64,000 bases of DNA from Sedimenticola sp. (GCA_027068915.1 JAMOLT010000010.1:475919-539918), one strand, 5' to 3'; shown: positions 17,914 to 28,932, counted from the first letter of the stretch. Numbers and translations are program-made. Notes: generated from the sequence alone by a model not told the origin.

Positions 17914-18316
17914 TGGTTACAGTCACCTGCCGTTGGTGGGCACTGCTACGGTGCTCGTATAGATAGATCCCCTGCCAAATGCCCAGCCCGAGCTGCCCCC
18001 TGGCGACAGGCAGGGTCAGATCCATGTTGGTGAGGATAGAACGAATATGGGCAGGCATGTCGTCACTGCCTTCATCGATATGCCGAAACATGGGAGAGCC
18101 TTCCGGCACCAGGTTGACCAGGAATCGCTCCAGATCACCGCGCACGTCCGGATCAGCATTCTCACACAGGATCAATGAGGCGCTGGTATGTTGCACGAAC
18201 ACATGGCACAGACCGGTGATAATGCCGGATGCCGTGACCACCTTCTTCACTTCCTGGGTGATATCGTAGGTGCCACGCCCTGCTGTTAATAGGTCGAGCT
18301 GTTTCTGACGAGCCAT
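17903..18316 (-). CDS. yjbQ: YjbQ/UPF0047 family protein
   Basis: 137 residues of the UPF0047 family. The conserved [19 protein letters not shown] block carries His and Asn/Glu ligands, and the C-terminal [17 protein letters not shown] is present. Members form trimers and have been reported to have thiamine-phosphate synthase side activity; the true role is unclear. The 3' end overlaps ridA on the other strand. Confidence 0.9.
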   Translation of the reverse strand: MARQKQLDLLTAGRGTYDITQEVKKVVTASGIITGLCHVFVQHTSASLILCENADPDVRGDLERFLVNLVPEGSPMFRHIDEGSDDMPAHIRSILTNMDLTLPVARGQLGLGIWQGIYLYEHRSSAHQRQVTVTIIG

Positions 18317-18318
18317 GG

Positions 18319-19830
18319 CTAGCGCCTGTTTCCTGTGATCCCTGAAGCTTTTTTCTGGATAACGGTAGCTTGCAGTTTTCCGGAATATTCCCAGGGACCG
18401 GGGTTGACAGGGTTCCTGCGCGGCCGACCCTCCATATCCATGGGGGTGGTCGATAGCAGCCTGGCGGCATCCACGAAAGGCGCTGTTTTCCCGGGGCGGA
18501 AGCCTGTTGCCGTGCCCATGCCATCTGCGGGAAAACTGCTGAACCAGGCCGGATCAAATGCTTTCAGGCGCAGCTCTCCCGTGGCGGGGGAAAAGCCCGA
18601 GAAACGGCCACCGATATAGATATTTCCGGAAAACAGGTTCTCATGCACCGTGTCCGGGTCGATCTCTACCAGTACGGTGTCCGGGTTGGCGGTGATTGAA
18701 CTGCCGGCTTGCTCATATCCGAGAAAGATATTGTTGCGCACGGTGTTGCGATCCGAATACCTGATACTTTGCAGTACATGCCGCCGATTGGAGCCGATGA
18801 ACAAATTGTGCTCAATGCGGTTATCGCTGGAGCCCAGGCGCGGGTTGCCGGTCTCCTGCCAGAAACTGGTGCCGTGTCTAACGTAGGGGCCGAAAATATT
18901 GTTGCGGATCACCGAGTTTCGCACCGAGGTGAAGTTGGGACCAACGTCACTGTTGTGAAAATAGTTGCCTTCCACCAGCACAAATTCACTGATCCCCTGA
19001 CCCTGGCCATCCAGGGCGCTGCCGTCGCAACGCGGATCATCATAAGAAATATTGTCTTCCGCGCAAGTGCTGGCAGGATCGGCGTTGATCTGGAAATCCG
19101 AGCTGCTGTTATCGTACAGCTCATTGCTGCGCACAATAAGCCAGTCCCCGCCGTTGGAAAGGTAGATGCCATGACCGTCACCCCTGCCCGCGCCAAAGGC
19201 GGTGTTGCCATCCACCACCATCCAGTCGGACTGACCGGAAAAGATGGGATCCTTGTACTGGTTACCGACGCGGTTGTTGAGCACGGCGATGCCTTTCTGG
19301 TGGCCAGACGCCACATACTCCATGCCCACGGCACGGATGCCGTAGCTGCCACCATTCAAGGTGAAGCCGTCGATGGCGACATGGTTCGCCCCTTCGAGGT
19401 TGAAGCAGGTTTTTCGCCCGCTGCCGCAGCAATCAATGCTGACCTTGTCCGAAGCGGCTCGAATGACGATGGGTTTGTCGTAGCTGCCGGAGTTTCCTCT
19501 ATCGAGCTCCCAGCAACCAGCGTATTGGCCATCCAGAAACAGGATTTCCTCTCCGGCCTTGACCCGGGAAAAAGCCTGATCAGGACTCATGGGGGAAGAG
19601 ATGCTGCCATCACCATTTCCTGATGGGCTGACGTGCAACACACGATCCGACTGGTACCTGGGGTCGGTATAGTAGCGGTTGAAGCGTTCCGGTGCGCCGA
19701 AGAAGTTTTCTCCCCGCGCTGGCGTTATTACCAGGTTATCATAAGGCGCTGCAGTGACTGAACCACCTGCCGCCAGGCAGCAGGCAATGAACAATCCAGG
19801 CAGCTTGGGGGCTTCCAGAGCCTGAAGCAT
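18319..19830 (-). CDS. Secreted right-handed beta-helix protein
   Basis: A 503-residue exported protein (signal peptide with LFIACCLAAGGSVTAA). The central part consists of parallel beta-helix turns, seen as repeated VxxNxxxx(N/G)N patterns: VLNNRVGN, VEGNYFHN, VIRNNIFG, IEHNLFIGSN, VRNNIFLG. Such folds occur in polysaccharide lyases, epimerases and surface proteins. I cannot assign a catalytic site. The start at 19830 has a strong AAGGAGG eight bases upstream; the frame continues upstream without support. It lies 2 bp before yjbQ and downstream of trpC in the same direction, but has no obvious metabolic link to either. Confidence 0.75.
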   Translation of the reverse strand: MLQALEAPKLPGLFIACCLAAGGSVTAAPYDNLVITPARGENFFGAPERFNRYYTDPRYQSDRVLHVSPSGNGDGSISSPMSPDQAFSRVKAGEEILFLDGQYAGCWELDRGNSGSYDKPIVIRAASDKVSIDCCGSGRKTCFNLEGANHVAIDGFTLNGGSYGIRAVGMEYVASGHQKGIAVLNNRVGNQYKDPIFSGQSDWMVVDGNTAFGAGRGDGHGIYLSNGGDWLIVRSNELYDNSSSDFQINADPASTCAEDNISYDDPRCDGSALDGQGQGISEFVLVEGNYFHNSDVGPNFTSVRNSVIRNNIFGPYVRHGTSFWQETGNPRLGSSDNRIEHNLFIGSNRRHVLQSIRYSDRNTVRNNIFLGYEQAGSSITANPDTVLVEIDPDTVHENLFSGNIYIGGRFSGFSPATGELRLKAFDPAWFSSFPADGMGTATGFRPGKTAPFVDAARLLSTTPMDMEGRPRRNPVNPGPWEYSGKLQATVIQKKASGITGNRR

Positions 19831-19879
19831 TTGACTTTCCTCCTTGCCGGTCATTGTCTTCTTGACCTTTGAGAAGATA

Positions 19880-20683
19880 CTACCCCGTGGCGAACAACCG
19901 CGCCAGTTCCTTGCCGGGATCTTCCGCCCGCATGAAGGCCTCGCCCACCAGGAAGCCATGCACATCATATTGGCGCATCAGGGCCACATCGTCCCTGCCG
20001 AGGATGCCGGATTCGGTGATTACCAGCTTGTCCGCCGGGATCTGCTCCAGCATGTCCAGGGTGATCCGCAGGCTGACCTCGAAGCTGCGCAGATTGCGGT
20101 TGTTGATGCCGATCATGGGGTTGTCCACATCCAGCGCCCGGTGCAGCTCTTCCTCGTCATGCACCTCGATGAGCACATCCATGCCCAGGGAATGCGCCAG
20201 GGCATTCAGCGCCACAAGCCGTGCATCATCCAGGCAGGAAGCAATGAGCAGGATACAATCCGCCTCCATGGCCCGGGCCTCGATCACCTGGTAGGGGTCG
20301 ATAATGAAGTCCTTGCGGATCACCGGCAGGGCGCAGGCGGCCCTGGCCTGTTGCAGATACTCGGGCGCGCCCTGGAAGAAATCCCGGTCGGTCAGTACGG
20401 ACAGGCAGGCCGCGCCATGGGCGGCATAACTGCGGGCGATATCCGCAGGGCGAAAATCCTCGCGCAGCACCCCTTTGGACGGCGAGGCTTTCTTGATCTC
20501 CGCGATCACCCCGGAGCGGCCCAGGGCGATCTCGTGCTGCAACGCCCGGACAAAGCCCCGGGGCGGGGATTTCCGCTCCAGGCTGTCCTCCAGCTCCTGG
20601 CGGCCAACACTTGCCTGCGCCCGGGCAATTTCCTCTTCCTTGCGGCGGATGATCTTTTTCAGAATGTCCGGCGTATCGGCCAT
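19880..20683 (-). CDS. trpC: Indole-3-glycerol phosphate synthase TrpC
   Basis: 267 residues forming a single TIM barrel. Family blocks are [12 protein letters not shown] (catalytic Lys), [32 protein letters not shown] and ITESGI. It converts carboxyphenylamino-deoxyribulose phosphate to indole-3-glycerol phosphate in tryptophan synthesis. It is last of the trpE-G-D-C order, 5 bp after trpD. Confidence 0.97.
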   Translation of the reverse strand: MADTPDILKKIIRRKEEEIARAQASVGRQELEDSLERKSPPRGFVRALQHEIALGRSGVIAEIKKASPSKGVLREDFRPADIARSYAAHGAACLSVLTDRDFFQGAPEYLQQARAACALPVIRKDFIIDPYQVIEARAMEADCILLIASCLDDARLVALNALAHSLGMDVLIEVHDEEELHRALDVDNPMIGINNRNLRSFEVSLRITLDMLEQIPADKLVITESGILGRDDVALMRQYDVHGFLVGEAFMRAEDPGKELARLFATG

Positions 20684-20688
20684 GAAAG

Positions 20689-21711
20689 CTACTCGAAACT
20701 CTGGGAGACGATGACCAGCTTGTCCAGGCGGTTGCGCGCCTCGCCGCTGCTGATGGCCTGGCTGGCCTTGGCCACGCCTTCTTTCAGGTCTTCGGCCAGC
20801 CCCGCGGTATAGATGGCGGCCCCGGCGTTCAGGGTGACGATATCCCGCGCCGGGCCGGGGTGGTCTTCCAGCACCGAGCGCATGATGCGAAGGCTGTCTT
20901 CCGGGCCATCCGCGGTGATTTCACTGACGGGCGTACGCTGCATGCCGAATTCTTCCGGCCAGATGGTATAGCGGCGGATGGCGCCGTCCCGAAGCTCGGC
21001 CACCTCGGTCTTGTCCCCGATGCTGATTTCATCCAGGCCGTCCCTGGCGTGCACCACCATCACATGGCGGCTGCCCAGACGTTGCAGCACTTCGGCCAGG
21101 GGCAGCAGCAGCGCCTCGCTGAATACGCCCAGGAGCTGGTTGGGAACCCCGGCGGGATTGGTCAGGGGACCCAGGACATTGAAAATGGTGCGCACGCCCA
21201 TTTCCTTGCGGGGGCCGATAGCGTGTTTCATGGCGCTGTGATGGCCGGGGGCGAACATGAAGCCCACGCCGACTTCCTTCACGCAGTGGGCCACTTGCTC
21301 CGGGGTGAGGAACAGGCGCACCCCCGCCGCCTCCAGCACATCGGCGCTGCCGGATTTGGAGGAAACCGAGCGGTTGCCGTGCTTGGCCACATGGCAACCG
21401 GCGGCCGCAGCCACGAACATGCTGGTAGTGGAGACATTGAAGCTGCCGGAGGCATCGCCGCCGGTGCCGACGATATCCACGCAGTGTTGCAGACCGGAAA
21501 TGTCCACGCCGCTGGCCAGCTCCCGCATTACCTGTGCGGCGGCGCTGATCTCGGTTACGCTTTCTCCTTTCATGCGCAGGCCAACGAGAAAACCACCGAT
21601 CTGGGCGGGGGTGGCGCCGCCGGTCATGATGGCATGCATGACCGCATTCATTTCTTCTCCGCTCAGATCCTGCTTATCGAGAACCCGGGCAATCGCCTGT
21701 TTCATATTCAT
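20689..21711 (-). CDS. trpD: Anthranilate phosphoribosyltransferase TrpD
   Basis: 340 residues. The PRPP-binding motif [14 protein letters not shown], the [15 protein letters not shown] anthranilate site and the later GPLTNPA block are all intact. It transfers phosphoribose to anthranilate. The start at 21711 has AGGAG about eight bases upstream. The upstream neighbour is a broken DUF2283-like frame rather than trpG directly. Confidence 0.97.
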   Translation of the reverse strand: MNMKQAIARVLDKQDLSGEEMNAVMHAIMTGGATPAQIGGFLVGLRMKGESVTEISAAAQVMRELASGVDISGLQHCVDIVGTGGDASGSFNVSTTSMFVAAAAGCHVAKHGNRSVSSKSGSADVLEAAGVRLFLTPEQVAHCVKEVGVGFMFAPGHHSAMKHAIGPRKEMGVRTIFNVLGPLTNPAGVPNQLLGVFSEALLLPLAEVLQRLGSRHVMVVHARDGLDEISIGDKTEVAELRDGAIRRYTIWPEEFGMQRTPVSEITADGPEDSLRIMRSVLEDHPGPARDIVTLNAGAAIYTAGLAEDLKEGVAKASQAISSGEARNRLDKLVIVSQSFE

Positions 21712-21728
21712 GCTAAGACTCCTGTTAT

Positions 21729-21982
21729 TCAATCCTCAGCCGTTACTCGCTGAAATGCCACTTCCCTCATGTTCGCCTGGGTCGAAGCATGTTCTATGGT
21801 CATACTCGCCAATTTGCCTTCGGCATCCAGGTCGATAGAGATGTTTTCATCGATCTGACGGGTTTCGCTCACAATGTTATCCGACAATTCGACGAGAGTG
21901 GCGTCCGTGTCTTCAAAGTATTTATTACCCGAAGGCGCCTGTCCGCTTCCCGGGTGTAGAGAAAATACCGGGTAAACCTCAT
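21729..21982 (-). pseudogene. Broken DUF2283-like small gene between trpG and trpD
   Basis: Translating the minus strand gives a DUF2283-like domain ending at 21729: KYFEDTDATLVELSD, then ETRQIDENISIDLD, then EGKLASMTIEHA. In that frame there is no ATG, GTG or TTG before the domain. An ATG at 21982 begins MRFTRYFLYTREAD in another frame and runs into a stop. Either a frameshift or loss of the start has disabled the gene, or an unusual start is used. Function of the family is unknown; members often sit beside toxin-like or other small genes. The gene is too short to be obvious. Confidence 0.6.
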
Positions 21983-21994
21983 CTGCTTCAACGG

Positions 21995-22573
21995 CTATTT
22001 TCCCTGCAGAAAATTCCGCAGCATGTCGTGGCCATGCGCGGTGAGGATGGATTCCGGATGGAATTGCACGCCCTGAATGTCCAGTTCACGGTGACGGATC
22101 CCCATGATTTCATCCATCTTTCCATTTTGTTCCGTCCAGGCGGTAATTTCCAGGCAATCCGGCAGGCTGTCCTTTTCAATCACCAGGGAATGATAGCGGG
22201 TGGCCTGAAAGGGATTCTCCAGCCCGTGGAACACGCCGCTATTGGCATGATGAATGGGTGAGGTCTTGCCGTGCATGATGGTGCGGGCGTGGACGATTTC
22301 GCCACCGAAGGCCTGACCGATGGACTGATGGCCCAGACATACGCCGAGAATGGGCAGCTTGCCGGCAAAATGCGCAATGGCCTGCAGGGAGATGCCCGCT
22401 TCATTCGGCGTGCAGGGGCCGGGAGAGATCACCAGCTGCTCCGGCGCCAGGGCCTCGATATCCGGGAGATCGATCTCGTCATTGCGCACCACCTTAACCT
22501 GCGCGCCCAGCTCGCCAAAATATTGCACCAGGTTGAAGGTGAAGGAGTCGTAGTTGTCGATCATCAGCAGCAT
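21995..22573 (-). CDS. trpG: Anthranilate synthase glutaminase subunit TrpG
   Basis: 192 residues of a class I glutamine amidotransferase. The nucleophile Cys is in [15 protein letters not shown], and the His/Glu pair is in VQFHPESI. The [13 protein letters not shown] start is typical. It supplies ammonia to TrpE. It lies 3 bp after trpE, so the two subunits are likely translated together. Confidence 0.97.
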   Translation of the reverse strand: MLLMIDNYDSFTFNLVQYFGELGAQVKVVRNDEIDLPDIEALAPEQLVISPGPCTPNEAGISLQAIAHFAGKLPILGVCLGHQSIGQAFGGEIVHARTIMHGKTSPIHHANSGVFHGLENPFQATRYHSLVIEKDSLPDCLEITAWTEQNGKMDEIMGIRHRELDIQGVQFHPESILTAHGHDMLRNFLQGK

Positions 22574-22576
22574 GAT

Positions 22577-24073
22577 TCAGCCCTCCCCTTCGCACAGGTG
22601 CTTTTCCAGCCCGGCTTCGGCCAGGGCCACGGCGCGGAACACCGCCCGGCCCTTGTTCATGGTTTCCTTCCATTCCAGTTCGGGTATGGAATCGGCGACC
22701 ACCCCCGCGCCCGCCTGGATATGCAATTGGCCATCCTTGATCACGGCGGTGCGAATAGCGATGGCGGTGTCCATGTTGCCGTTCCAGGACAGATAGCCCA
22801 CGGCGCCGGAGTAGACGCCGCGCTTGACCGGCTCCAGCTCATCGATGATCTCCATGGCGCGGATCTTGGGCGCGCCGGACACGGTGCCGGCGGGAAAGGT
22901 GGCGCGCAGCACGTCAATGGCGGAAAGGCCCGGGGCCAGCTGCCCGGTGACGTTGGAGACAATATGCATGACATGGGAATAGCGTTCCACGATCATCTTG
23001 TCCGTTAGCGTGACGGTGCCGGTTTGCGCCACCCGCCCGGCGTCGTTGCGCCCCAGATCGATGAGCATGAGGTGCTCCGCCAGCTCTTTCGGATCCGCCA
23101 GCAGCTCCGCCTCCAGGGCCAGGTCTTCCTCTTCGCTGTGCCCGCGCCGCCGGGTGCCGGCAATGGGGCGCACCGTGACTTCGTTGTCTTCCAGGCGCAC
23201 CAGGATCTCCGGTGATGAGCCCACCACCTGGAAATCATCCAGATCCAGAAAATACATATAGGGGGAAGGGTTCAGCCCACGCAGCGCCCGGTACAGATCC
23301 AGGGGCGGCGCCTGGAAAGGAATGGACAGCCGCTGGGACAGCACCACCTGCATGCAATCGCCTTCCACGATGTATTCCTTGATGCGCTTCACCGCTGCCT
23401 TGAAACCTTCCTCGGTAAAACCGGAGACAAAATCGGACTCCTGAATTTCCCGGCCCTGCACCTGGGGCAGCCGGGGCGGGCTGCTGCGCATGCGCCCGGC
23501 CAGCTGTGCAATCCTTGCATGAGCGGAGGCGTAGCTGTCACCCTGCTCGGGGTTGGCATGAACGATGATGAACATGCGCCCGGCCAGGTTGTCGAACACC
23601 ACCACCTCGTCTGACACCATGAGCAGGATGTCCGGCGTCTCCAGGGGATCGGCCTTGTCTTCACGGTACAGCCGCGGCTCGATATAACCCACGGTGTCAT
23701 AGCCGAAATACCCCACCAGTCCGCCGCTGAAGCGGGGCAGGCCGGGCAGCTCCGGCACCTTGTATCTGGCCTGGAATTCCTCGATGAAGGCCAGGGGATC
23801 GGGCGCCTCGGCGGTTTCCACCACCTCGCCATCCCTGGTGATGGTGACCTGGCGCCGGTTTACCCGCAGCTGGGTGCGGCAGGGCAGGCCGATGATGGAG
23901 TAACGCCCCCATTTTTCCCCGCCCTGTACCGACTCGAACAGATAGCCATAAGGGCCATCCACCAGTTTCAGGTATACGCTCAGGGGGGTGTCGAGATCCG
24001 CAAGCACCTCGCAAACCACGGGGATGCGGTTGTAGCCCTGGGAAACTAGGGCATCGAATTTTTCAGGGGTCAT
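22577..24073 (-). CDS. trpE: Anthranilate synthase component I TrpE
   Basis: 498 residues. The N-terminal regulatory part contains an LLES-type allosteric site (here YLFESVQGG). The chorismate-binding core has [34 protein letters not shown] and [11 protein letters not shown]. It converts chorismate and ammonia to anthranilate. The start at 24073 has GGAG six bases upstream. No tryptophan-rich leader peptide or attenuator is visible in the 160 bp before it. Confidence 0.97.
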   Translation of the reverse strand: MTPEKFDALVSQGYNRIPVVCEVLADLDTPLSVYLKLVDGPYGYLFESVQGGEKWGRYSIIGLPCRTQLRVNRRQVTITRDGEVVETAEAPDPLAFIEEFQARYKVPELPGLPRFSGGLVGYFGYDTVGYIEPRLYREDKADPLETPDILLMVSDEVVVFDNLAGRMFIIVHANPEQGDSYASAHARIAQLAGRMRSSPPRLPQVQGREIQESDFVSGFTEEGFKAAVKRIKEYIVEGDCMQVVLSQRLSIPFQAPPLDLYRALRGLNPSPYMYFLDLDDFQVVGSSPEILVRLEDNEVTVRPIAGTRRRGHSEEEDLALEAELLADPKELAEHLMLIDLGRNDAGRVAQTGTVTLTDKMIVERYSHVMHIVSNVTGQLAPGLSAIDVLRATFPAGTVSGAPKIRAMEIIDELEPVKRGVYSGAVGYLSWNGNMDTAIAIRTAVIKDGQLHIQAGAGVVADSIPELEWKETMNKGRAVFRAVALAEAGLEKHLCEGEG

Positions 24074-24233
24074 GACTTTCTCCACAAAATTGAAACACAA
24101 ACAGAACAACGCAACTGAATGCTCAGCTGCGCCATCGCCCTTGGTGTCTCTTCATTGTGTCTGTCATGGTTCTATTGCAGAAAAGTTCAAGCCGTAAAGG
24201 CCAAAGATAAAACAAAACGGGCCGTTCGCCAAG

Positions 24234-24911
24234 TTAATTTAGCATTGGCAGAACGGTTTCCAGCTCAGTCATGGAATCGATTACCGCATCCGGCTCGTAG
24301 TTGCGGATATCCTCTCCGTGGTTATAACCGTAGCTCATGCAAATGATGCGGAATCCGGCGGCGCGGGCGGCGGTAACGTCGCTCCTGGAATCGCCAATCA
24401 TCAGCGACTGTTCCGGTGCAACACCGAAAAATTCGGCTGCATACAGCAGGGGGGTGGGGTCGGGCTTTTTTACCGGCAGGGTGTCACCCGCCACGACAAT
24501 GCCGAAATAGTCGTAGATACCAAGATCCTGCAACAGCGGCAGGGTGAACTGCTCGGCTTTGTTGGTGACACAACCCAGGGGGTAGCCCGCTCTCTGCAGC
24601 CAGGCCAGGCCCTCTTCCACACCAGGGTAGAGATGCGAGCGCTTGGAGGTGTTTTCCGCGTACAGCGCCAAGAACAGGGGATAGGCCTTTTCGAATTCCG
24701 CCTCGTCAGGCTCGCCGTCGAGCTGGCCGATCAAGGCCCGTCGCACCAGGCGCTCCACACCGTTTCCCACCCAGTCGCGGACACGATCTTCGCCCCAGGG
24801 CTCGCGCTCCAGGGTTTTCATCATTTCGTCCACACACCAGGCGAGATCGGGAACGCTGTCAACCAGCGTTCCATCTACGTCGATAAGAACCATTTGTGGC
24901 TTGTCGGACAT
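24234..24911 (-). CDS. gph: Phosphoglycolate phosphatase
   Basis: A 225-residue HAD phosphatase with the nucleophile motif DVDGTLVDS, a cap domain, the CVTNK motif II, KKPDPTPL motif III and GDSRSDV motif IV. Gph removes phosphate from 2-phosphoglycolate, a product of DNA repair and of Rubisco oxygenation. It lies 2 bp after rpe and before trpE, a common gammaproteobacterial order. Confidence 0.93.
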   Translation of the reverse strand: MSDKPQMVLIDVDGTLVDSVPDLAWCVDEMMKTLEREPWGEDRVRDWVGNGVERLVRRALIGQLDGEPDEAEFEKAYPLFLALYAENTSKRSHLYPGVEEGLAWLQRAGYPLGCVTNKAEQFTLPLLQDLGIYDYFGIVVAGDTLPVKKPDPTPLLYAAEFFGVAPEQSLMIGDSRSDVTAARAAGFRIICMSYGYNHGEDIRNYEPDAVIDSMTELETVLPMLN

Positions 24912-24913
24912 CG

Positions 24914-25603
24914 TTAGCCAACCTTGGCCAAGGCTTCGCGCATTTCCCTGACCCTGCTGTCATATTTGTTGGCATCAGACTCATTGCGGCCACCAAAGAT
25001 GCCGGAGCCGGAAACGAAGGTATCGGCGCCTGCTGCGGCGATTTCAGCAATATTGTCCACCTTAACGCCGCCATCGATTTCCAGGCGGATATCCAGGCCG
25101 GAGTCATCGATCATCTTGCGGACTTCCTGCAGCTTTTTCAGCGCAGAAGGAATGAAGCTCTGGCCGCCAAACCCGGGGTTCACGGACATCAGCAGAATCA
25201 TGTCCACATTTTCCAGCTCATACTCCAGATAGGTGAGGGGAGTGGCGGGATTAAACACCAGGCCGGACTTGCAGCCAGCGCTCTTGATCAGTTGCAGGCT
25301 GCGATCCACATGCTCGGAAGCTTCGGGGTGAAAGGTGATATAGGTGGCGCCTGCCTCGGCAAAATCACCGATCACGCGATCCACAGGGCTGACCATGAGA
25401 TGCACATCGATGGGCGCGGTAATACCATGCTTGCGCAAGGCGTCGCATACCAGGGGGCCGATGGTCAGATTCGGCACATAATGATTGTCCATGACATCGA
25501 AGTGGATAAAATCGGTGCCGGATGCCAACACATCATCGCATTCCTGCCCCAGCTTGGCGAAATCTGCGGAAAGAATGGAGGGTGCCAATACGAAATCTGT
25601 CAT
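24914..25603 (-). CDS. rpe: Ribulose-phosphate 3-epimerase
   Basis: A 229-residue TIM-barrel enzyme beginning [14 protein letters not shown]. It has the [36 protein letters not shown] and LEIDGGV blocks with the metal-binding His and Asp residues. It interconverts ribulose and xylulose 5-phosphates. The start at 25603 has AGGGAG upstream; the frame runs 39 codons further without family match. Confidence 0.96.
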   Translation of the reverse strand: MTDFVLAPSILSADFAKLGQECDDVLASGTDFIHFDVMDNHYVPNLTIGPLVCDALRKHGITAPIDVHLMVSPVDRVIGDFAEAGATYITFHPEASEHVDRSLQLIKSAGCKSGLVFNPATPLTYLEYELENVDMILLMSVNPGFGGQSFIPSALKKLQEVRKMIDDSGLDIRLEIDGGVKVDNIAEIAAAGADTFVSGSGIFGGRNESDANKYDSRVREMREALAKVG

Positions 25604-25845
25604 GATGAATACTCCCTGCCGGACTGCCGGCGCATGGAAAACTGGAAACGAAATAATATCTGCAAAGGGGCAGATGGCGCCGGCGTGCGTCAATCCGGCA
25701 ATTGCACCGCCCTTGCCCACTGCGGCCTCATACCTGTCGGAGTCACGGCTTTCACCGGGGAAATCCCCGCTCGGAACCCCTGTTTATCAGACCACCAAAC
25801 TAGTAATCTTACCGGAATCGGCAAAAAACTGCACTGCCGCCCACC

Positions 25846-26469
25846 CTATTTCAACGCAATGGCCAGGGATTTATATCCGCTGCTGGCCAACTGTTTGCGT
25901 ATGTCCTGCATGGCTGCGGCACTTCCATAGGGGCCAAGTTGTACGCGGTACCAGGTGCTTCCCTTGATGTTGGCCTTGTTCACCCTGGCGCGCAGCCCCA
26001 GCAGCCCCAGCTTGGCTTTGAGCGCCTGGGCTTCCCTGCTGTTGCGGAACGAGCTGACCTGCACGACATAGCGTTTGCCACTGCCGGTGGCTCTGGGGAG
26101 AGGCGTGGTATCTTGCTGTTGCTGTTGCTGCTGCGGCTTGACCGGCGGGGACTGGCGCACCTGGCGCTCAATTTCCTCATCTGGCACCAGCACTTCCTGA
26201 TCCGGCAGCAGATTGTAGAAATCGAAGCGCGGCGGCTTGATTTTAGCGGGCTCTGGGGAGACCTGTTCCTGCCCCCGGTTCAGTTCCGGCGGGATGGGAG
26301 GTCTGGTGCCTATCCAGTTACTCTGAGCCGGCGCTGATCCATATTTCAGACAAATGAAGCCTGTGGATACAGTGCCGAGAATGAACCCTGTCAGCAACCA
26401 GATCCATATGGGAACCGGGCTTTTTCCTTTTGCGCGTGAAGCGCGGCTTTTGTAATCCCTTCTTGCCAT
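25846..26469 (-). CDS. SPOR-domain cell-division-like protein
   Basis: 207 residues, with a short basic cytoplasmic tail, one membrane helix (about 20-42), a Pro/Gln-rich periplasmic linker and a C-terminal SPOR domain (about 130-207, YVVQVSSFRN to the end). SPOR domains bind denuded peptidoglycan at the division septum, and this layout is FtsN-like. The linker has an eight-glutamine run encoded by an alternating CAG/CAA tract, a possible slippage site. The gene follows argS by 3 bp, the usual place for this protein. Confidence 0.85.
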   Translation of the reverse strand: MARRDYKSRASRAKGKSPVPIWIWLLTGFILGTVSTGFICLKYGSAPAQSNWIGTRPPIPPELNRGQEQVSPEPAKIKPPRFDFYNLLPDQEVLVPDEEIERQVRQSPPVKPQQQQQQQDTTPLPRATGSGKRYVVQVSSFRNSREAQALKAKLGLLGLRARVNKANIKGSTWYRVQLGPYGSAAAMQDIRKQLASSGYKSLAIALK

Positions 26470-26472
26470 GAG

Positions 26473-28233
26473 TTACATCGTCTCCGGTGCAGATACGCCG
26501 ATCAGGTTGAGGCCGTTGCGCAGCACTTCGCGGGTGGCCAGAATGAGTTTGATGCGCGCATCCCGCAGCGCCGCGTCATCCACCAGAAACTGATGGGCGT
26601 TGTAATAGGTATGAAAGTCGTTCGCCAGATCGCGCAGGTAGTGGGTGAGCTGGTGTGGTTCTTCATTCAGTGCTGCAGCTTCCACCACTTCCGGATAGCG
26701 TGACAGGTTTTTCAGCAGGGCCAGTTCATGTTTTTCAGCCAGGTGTTGCAGATTAGCCTGCCCCGGCGTGGGCGTGACGGCAATGTTTTTCTCTGATGCC
26801 TGGCGCAATACCGCACAGATTCGCGCATGGGCGTATTGCACGTAGTACACCGGGTTGTCGCTGGACTGGGACTTGGCCAGATCCAGATCAAAATCCAGAT
26901 GCTGCTCGCACTTACGCATCACATAGAAGAAACGTGCAGCATCCCGCCCCACTTCCTTGCGCAGCTGGCGCAGGGTGACAAACTCACCGGAGCGGGTGGA
27001 CATGGCGAGCTTCTCGCCGCCCCGGTACAGAATGGCAAACTGCACCAGCAGCACATCCAGCTTGGAGGCATCATCTCCCAGGGCGGCAAGGGCCGCTTTT
27101 ACCCGGGGCACATAGCCGTGGTGGTCAGCACCCCAGATGTCGATGACCCGGTCGAAGCCGCGCTCCAGCTTGTCCATATGGTAGGCGATATCCGAAGCAA
27201 AATAGGTGGGCTGGCCGTTGTCGCGCACCACCACCCGGTCCTTTTCATCGCCAAAGCTGGTGGAGCGAAACCAGAGTGCGCCCTTGTCTTCATACACATG
27301 GCCCGCCTGGCGCAGACGTTCGATGGCCTTGTTCACTGCGCCGGATTCCACCAGGCTGCGTTCGGAATACCATTCTTCATAGATGACGCCAAATTTCTCC
27401 AGGTCATCACGGATATCATCCAGAATGGTATTCAGCGCCAGCTCGAATACATAGCGGTAGCGGTTGTCGCCCAGCAGGGCTTTGCAGCGCTCGACAAGCA
27501 TGTCGATATGGATCTCCTTGTCGCCACCATCGGGTTCATCAGCGGCCACGCCAGCGAACACTTCTTCGGTACTGTGGCGATAATCATCACCATGCTCACG
27601 GTGCAAAGTGGCGGCAATGTCCCATACATAATCACCCTTGTAGCCGTTGCTGGGAAAGGTCAGCCCTTCCCCCGCCAGCTCCAGATAGCGCAGCCATACA
27701 GAGGCCGCCAGAATATTCATCTGCCGGCCTGCATCGTTGACATAGTACTCCCGGTGAACCTCGAAACCCATTGCCTGCAGAAGATCCGCCACTACAGCGC
27801 CATAGGCGGCTCCCCGGCCATGGCCCACATGCAGGGGGCCGGTAGGGTTGGCGGATACGAATTCCACCTGGATCTTCTTTCCCTTGCCCAGGTTCGAGCG
27901 TCCATAGTCGTGGGTCTGCTCGAGGATTTGCGGAACCACGGCGTGATAGGCGTCGGCGGTCAGATAGAAGTTGATAAAGCCCGGCCCGGCGATCTCCACT
28001 TTCTGAATCTGCGCGCTTTCGGGCAGGGCAGCCACGATTTTTTCCGCCAGATCCCGCGGCTTCATGCCCGCGGCTTTGGTATTGATCATGGCGGCATTAG
28101 TGGCAAAATCGCCATGAGAGCTGTCGCGGGTGCGTTCCACCGCCGGCGTCTTGATGTCTTCAGCAGCCAATACGGCGTCTTGCGCCAGCTGATTCAATGC
28201 CGTGGAAACGAGGTTCGCAATCTGTGATTTCAT
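26473..28233 (-). CDS. argS: Arginyl-tRNA synthetase
   Basis: A 586-residue class I synthetase. It has the N-terminal Add1 domain (GDFATNAAM), the HIGH-type motif [14 protein letters not shown], a KMSKS equivalent (MSTRSG) and a C-terminal DALR anticodon-binding domain. The start at 28233 matches the family N terminus (MKSQIANLV); the frame stays open far upstream. There are no signs of damage. Confidence 0.97.
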   Translation of the reverse strand: MKSQIANLVSTALNQLAQDAVLAAEDIKTPAVERTRDSSHGDFATNAAMINTKAAGMKPRDLAEKIVAALPESAQIQKVEIAGPGFINFYLTADAYHAVVPQILEQTHDYGRSNLGKGKKIQVEFVSANPTGPLHVGHGRGAAYGAVVADLLQAMGFEVHREYYVNDAGRQMNILAASVWLRYLELAGEGLTFPSNGYKGDYVWDIAATLHREHGDDYRHSTEEVFAGVAADEPDGGDKEIHIDMLVERCKALLGDNRYRYVFELALNTILDDIRDDLEKFGVIYEEWYSERSLVESGAVNKAIERLRQAGHVYEDKGALWFRSTSFGDEKDRVVVRDNGQPTYFASDIAYHMDKLERGFDRVIDIWGADHHGYVPRVKAALAALGDDASKLDVLLVQFAILYRGGEKLAMSTRSGEFVTLRQLRKEVGRDAARFFYVMRKCEQHLDFDLDLAKSQSSDNPVYYVQYAHARICAVLRQASEKNIAVTPTPGQANLQHLAEKHELALLKNLSRYPEVVEAAALNEEPHQLTHYLRDLANDFHTYYNAHQFLVDDAALRDARIKLILATREVLRNGLNLIGVSAPETM

Positions 28234-28511
28234 CAACAAATCCAAGCGGTTATATTCGTCATGCTTCAGAGTGAGTCGGGACGTATGAGCCTGCTCAACG
28301 TAACTTGCCATGATAACAGAAATCAGCTTGCCCCACCGGATCAGTGGGAGTGAAAAACGCATCTCCCCCCAAAGCCCCGCCCACACAGGAAAGCAGGAAT
28401 TAGTTACTGGCTGTATAGTAGCCGCCGGTTGGCTGGGCCGGGGCAAAATACCTTATGGTTATTGCGCCTTACACAGGCAGATTTATCCTGAGGGGTATAA
28501 TTTTACGCAAC
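28234..28511. other. Intergenic stretch upstream of argS, nothing recognised
   Basis: Holds the argS 5' region and about 200 bp with no gene, repeat or clear regulatory site that I can support. Confidence 0.4.
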
Positions 28512-28619
28512 CAGGCAAGACACAGTATCTTCGAGTATATCGAGGCATGCTACGATACCATCCGTCGTCATTCTGCAAATGGGAATATGGGTCTCGGACA
28601 GTATGAAAAGGATGATTGG
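28512..28619 (+). pseudogene. Remnant of an IS3-family transposase (C-terminal end of OrfB)
   Basis: Thirty-six codons read SIFEYIEACYDTIRRHSANG and then GQYEKDDW. This is the characteristic C-terminal end of IS3-family integrase-type transposases (IFEYIE-x-Y-N-x2-RRHS). Nothing of the catalytic DDE core is present upstream, and no inverted repeats remain. It marks an old insertion beside the Mrp operon. Confidence 0.8.
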
Positions 28620-28621
28620 TT

Positions 28622-28680
28622 TTCTTTGAGGCTTCTCAAGCACATATTCTGCTCCAACAGGATGAATCGAGACGCCCTTT
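28622..28680. repeat. Short dispersed repeat, family 3
   Basis: TTTGAGGCTTCTCAAGCACATATT ... GAATCGAGACGCCCT aligns with 7932-7986 (TTTGAGCCTCTCAAGCTCATAT ... GATAGAGATGCCCT). Both copies lie near a copy of the GAAAAA/TTTTTC hairpin and of repeat family 2. Confidence 0.5.
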
Positions 28681-28749
28681 ATTTCAAAAGCTTGCAAAGC
28701 CTTTATAGAATGTTTTCAATCCTTTTAAAGTGTTTTAACATCTTTAGCC

Positions 28750-28796
28750 GGTTGTTGAAAAAAGCCATGGAAGGTTTTTTTCAACAACCTGCTAGG
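28750..28796. repeat. Dispersed hairpin (GGTTGTTGAAAAA family)
   Basis: GGTTGTTGAAAAA and TTTTTCAACAACC arms around an AGCCATGGAAGGT-like centre. Related to 8755-8797 and 7845-7886. Confidence 0.7.
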
Positions 28797-28883
28797 AGCC
28801 TCGAATAATTCGGCTTTCGTCACACCGGCGCACGAACCCATGGATGGGTTCGTGCGCCGGAATGACATTTATAGAGGTGCTCT
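28794..28883 (+). repeat. Dispersed repeat family 2, copy upstream of the Mrp operon
   Basis: Left end AGGAGCCTCGAATAATTCGG, then CTTTCGTCACACC, and right end GAGGTGCTCT. The middle (28825-28860) is an almost perfect hairpin with CCGGCGCACGAACCCAT arms. It ends 50 bp before the first Mrp gene. Confidence 0.75.
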
Positions 28884-28932
28884 TTATGGATCTCAAGCCC
28901 ATTTTGTAATTTTATTTAATAACAGGTAACTC

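Noticed and set aside
24074..24233. Trp leader peptide or attenuator before trpE
   Set aside because: No short frame with consecutive Trp codons and no terminator/antiterminator pair visible.
26110..26145. Glutamine-codon tract in the SPOR protein as a phase-variation switch
   Set aside because: The tract alternates CAG and CAA and its unit is a multiple of three, so slippage would not break the frame.
26827..28227. 466-codon plus-strand frame over argS
   Set aside because: Antisense shadow; argS motifs are clear on the minus strand.
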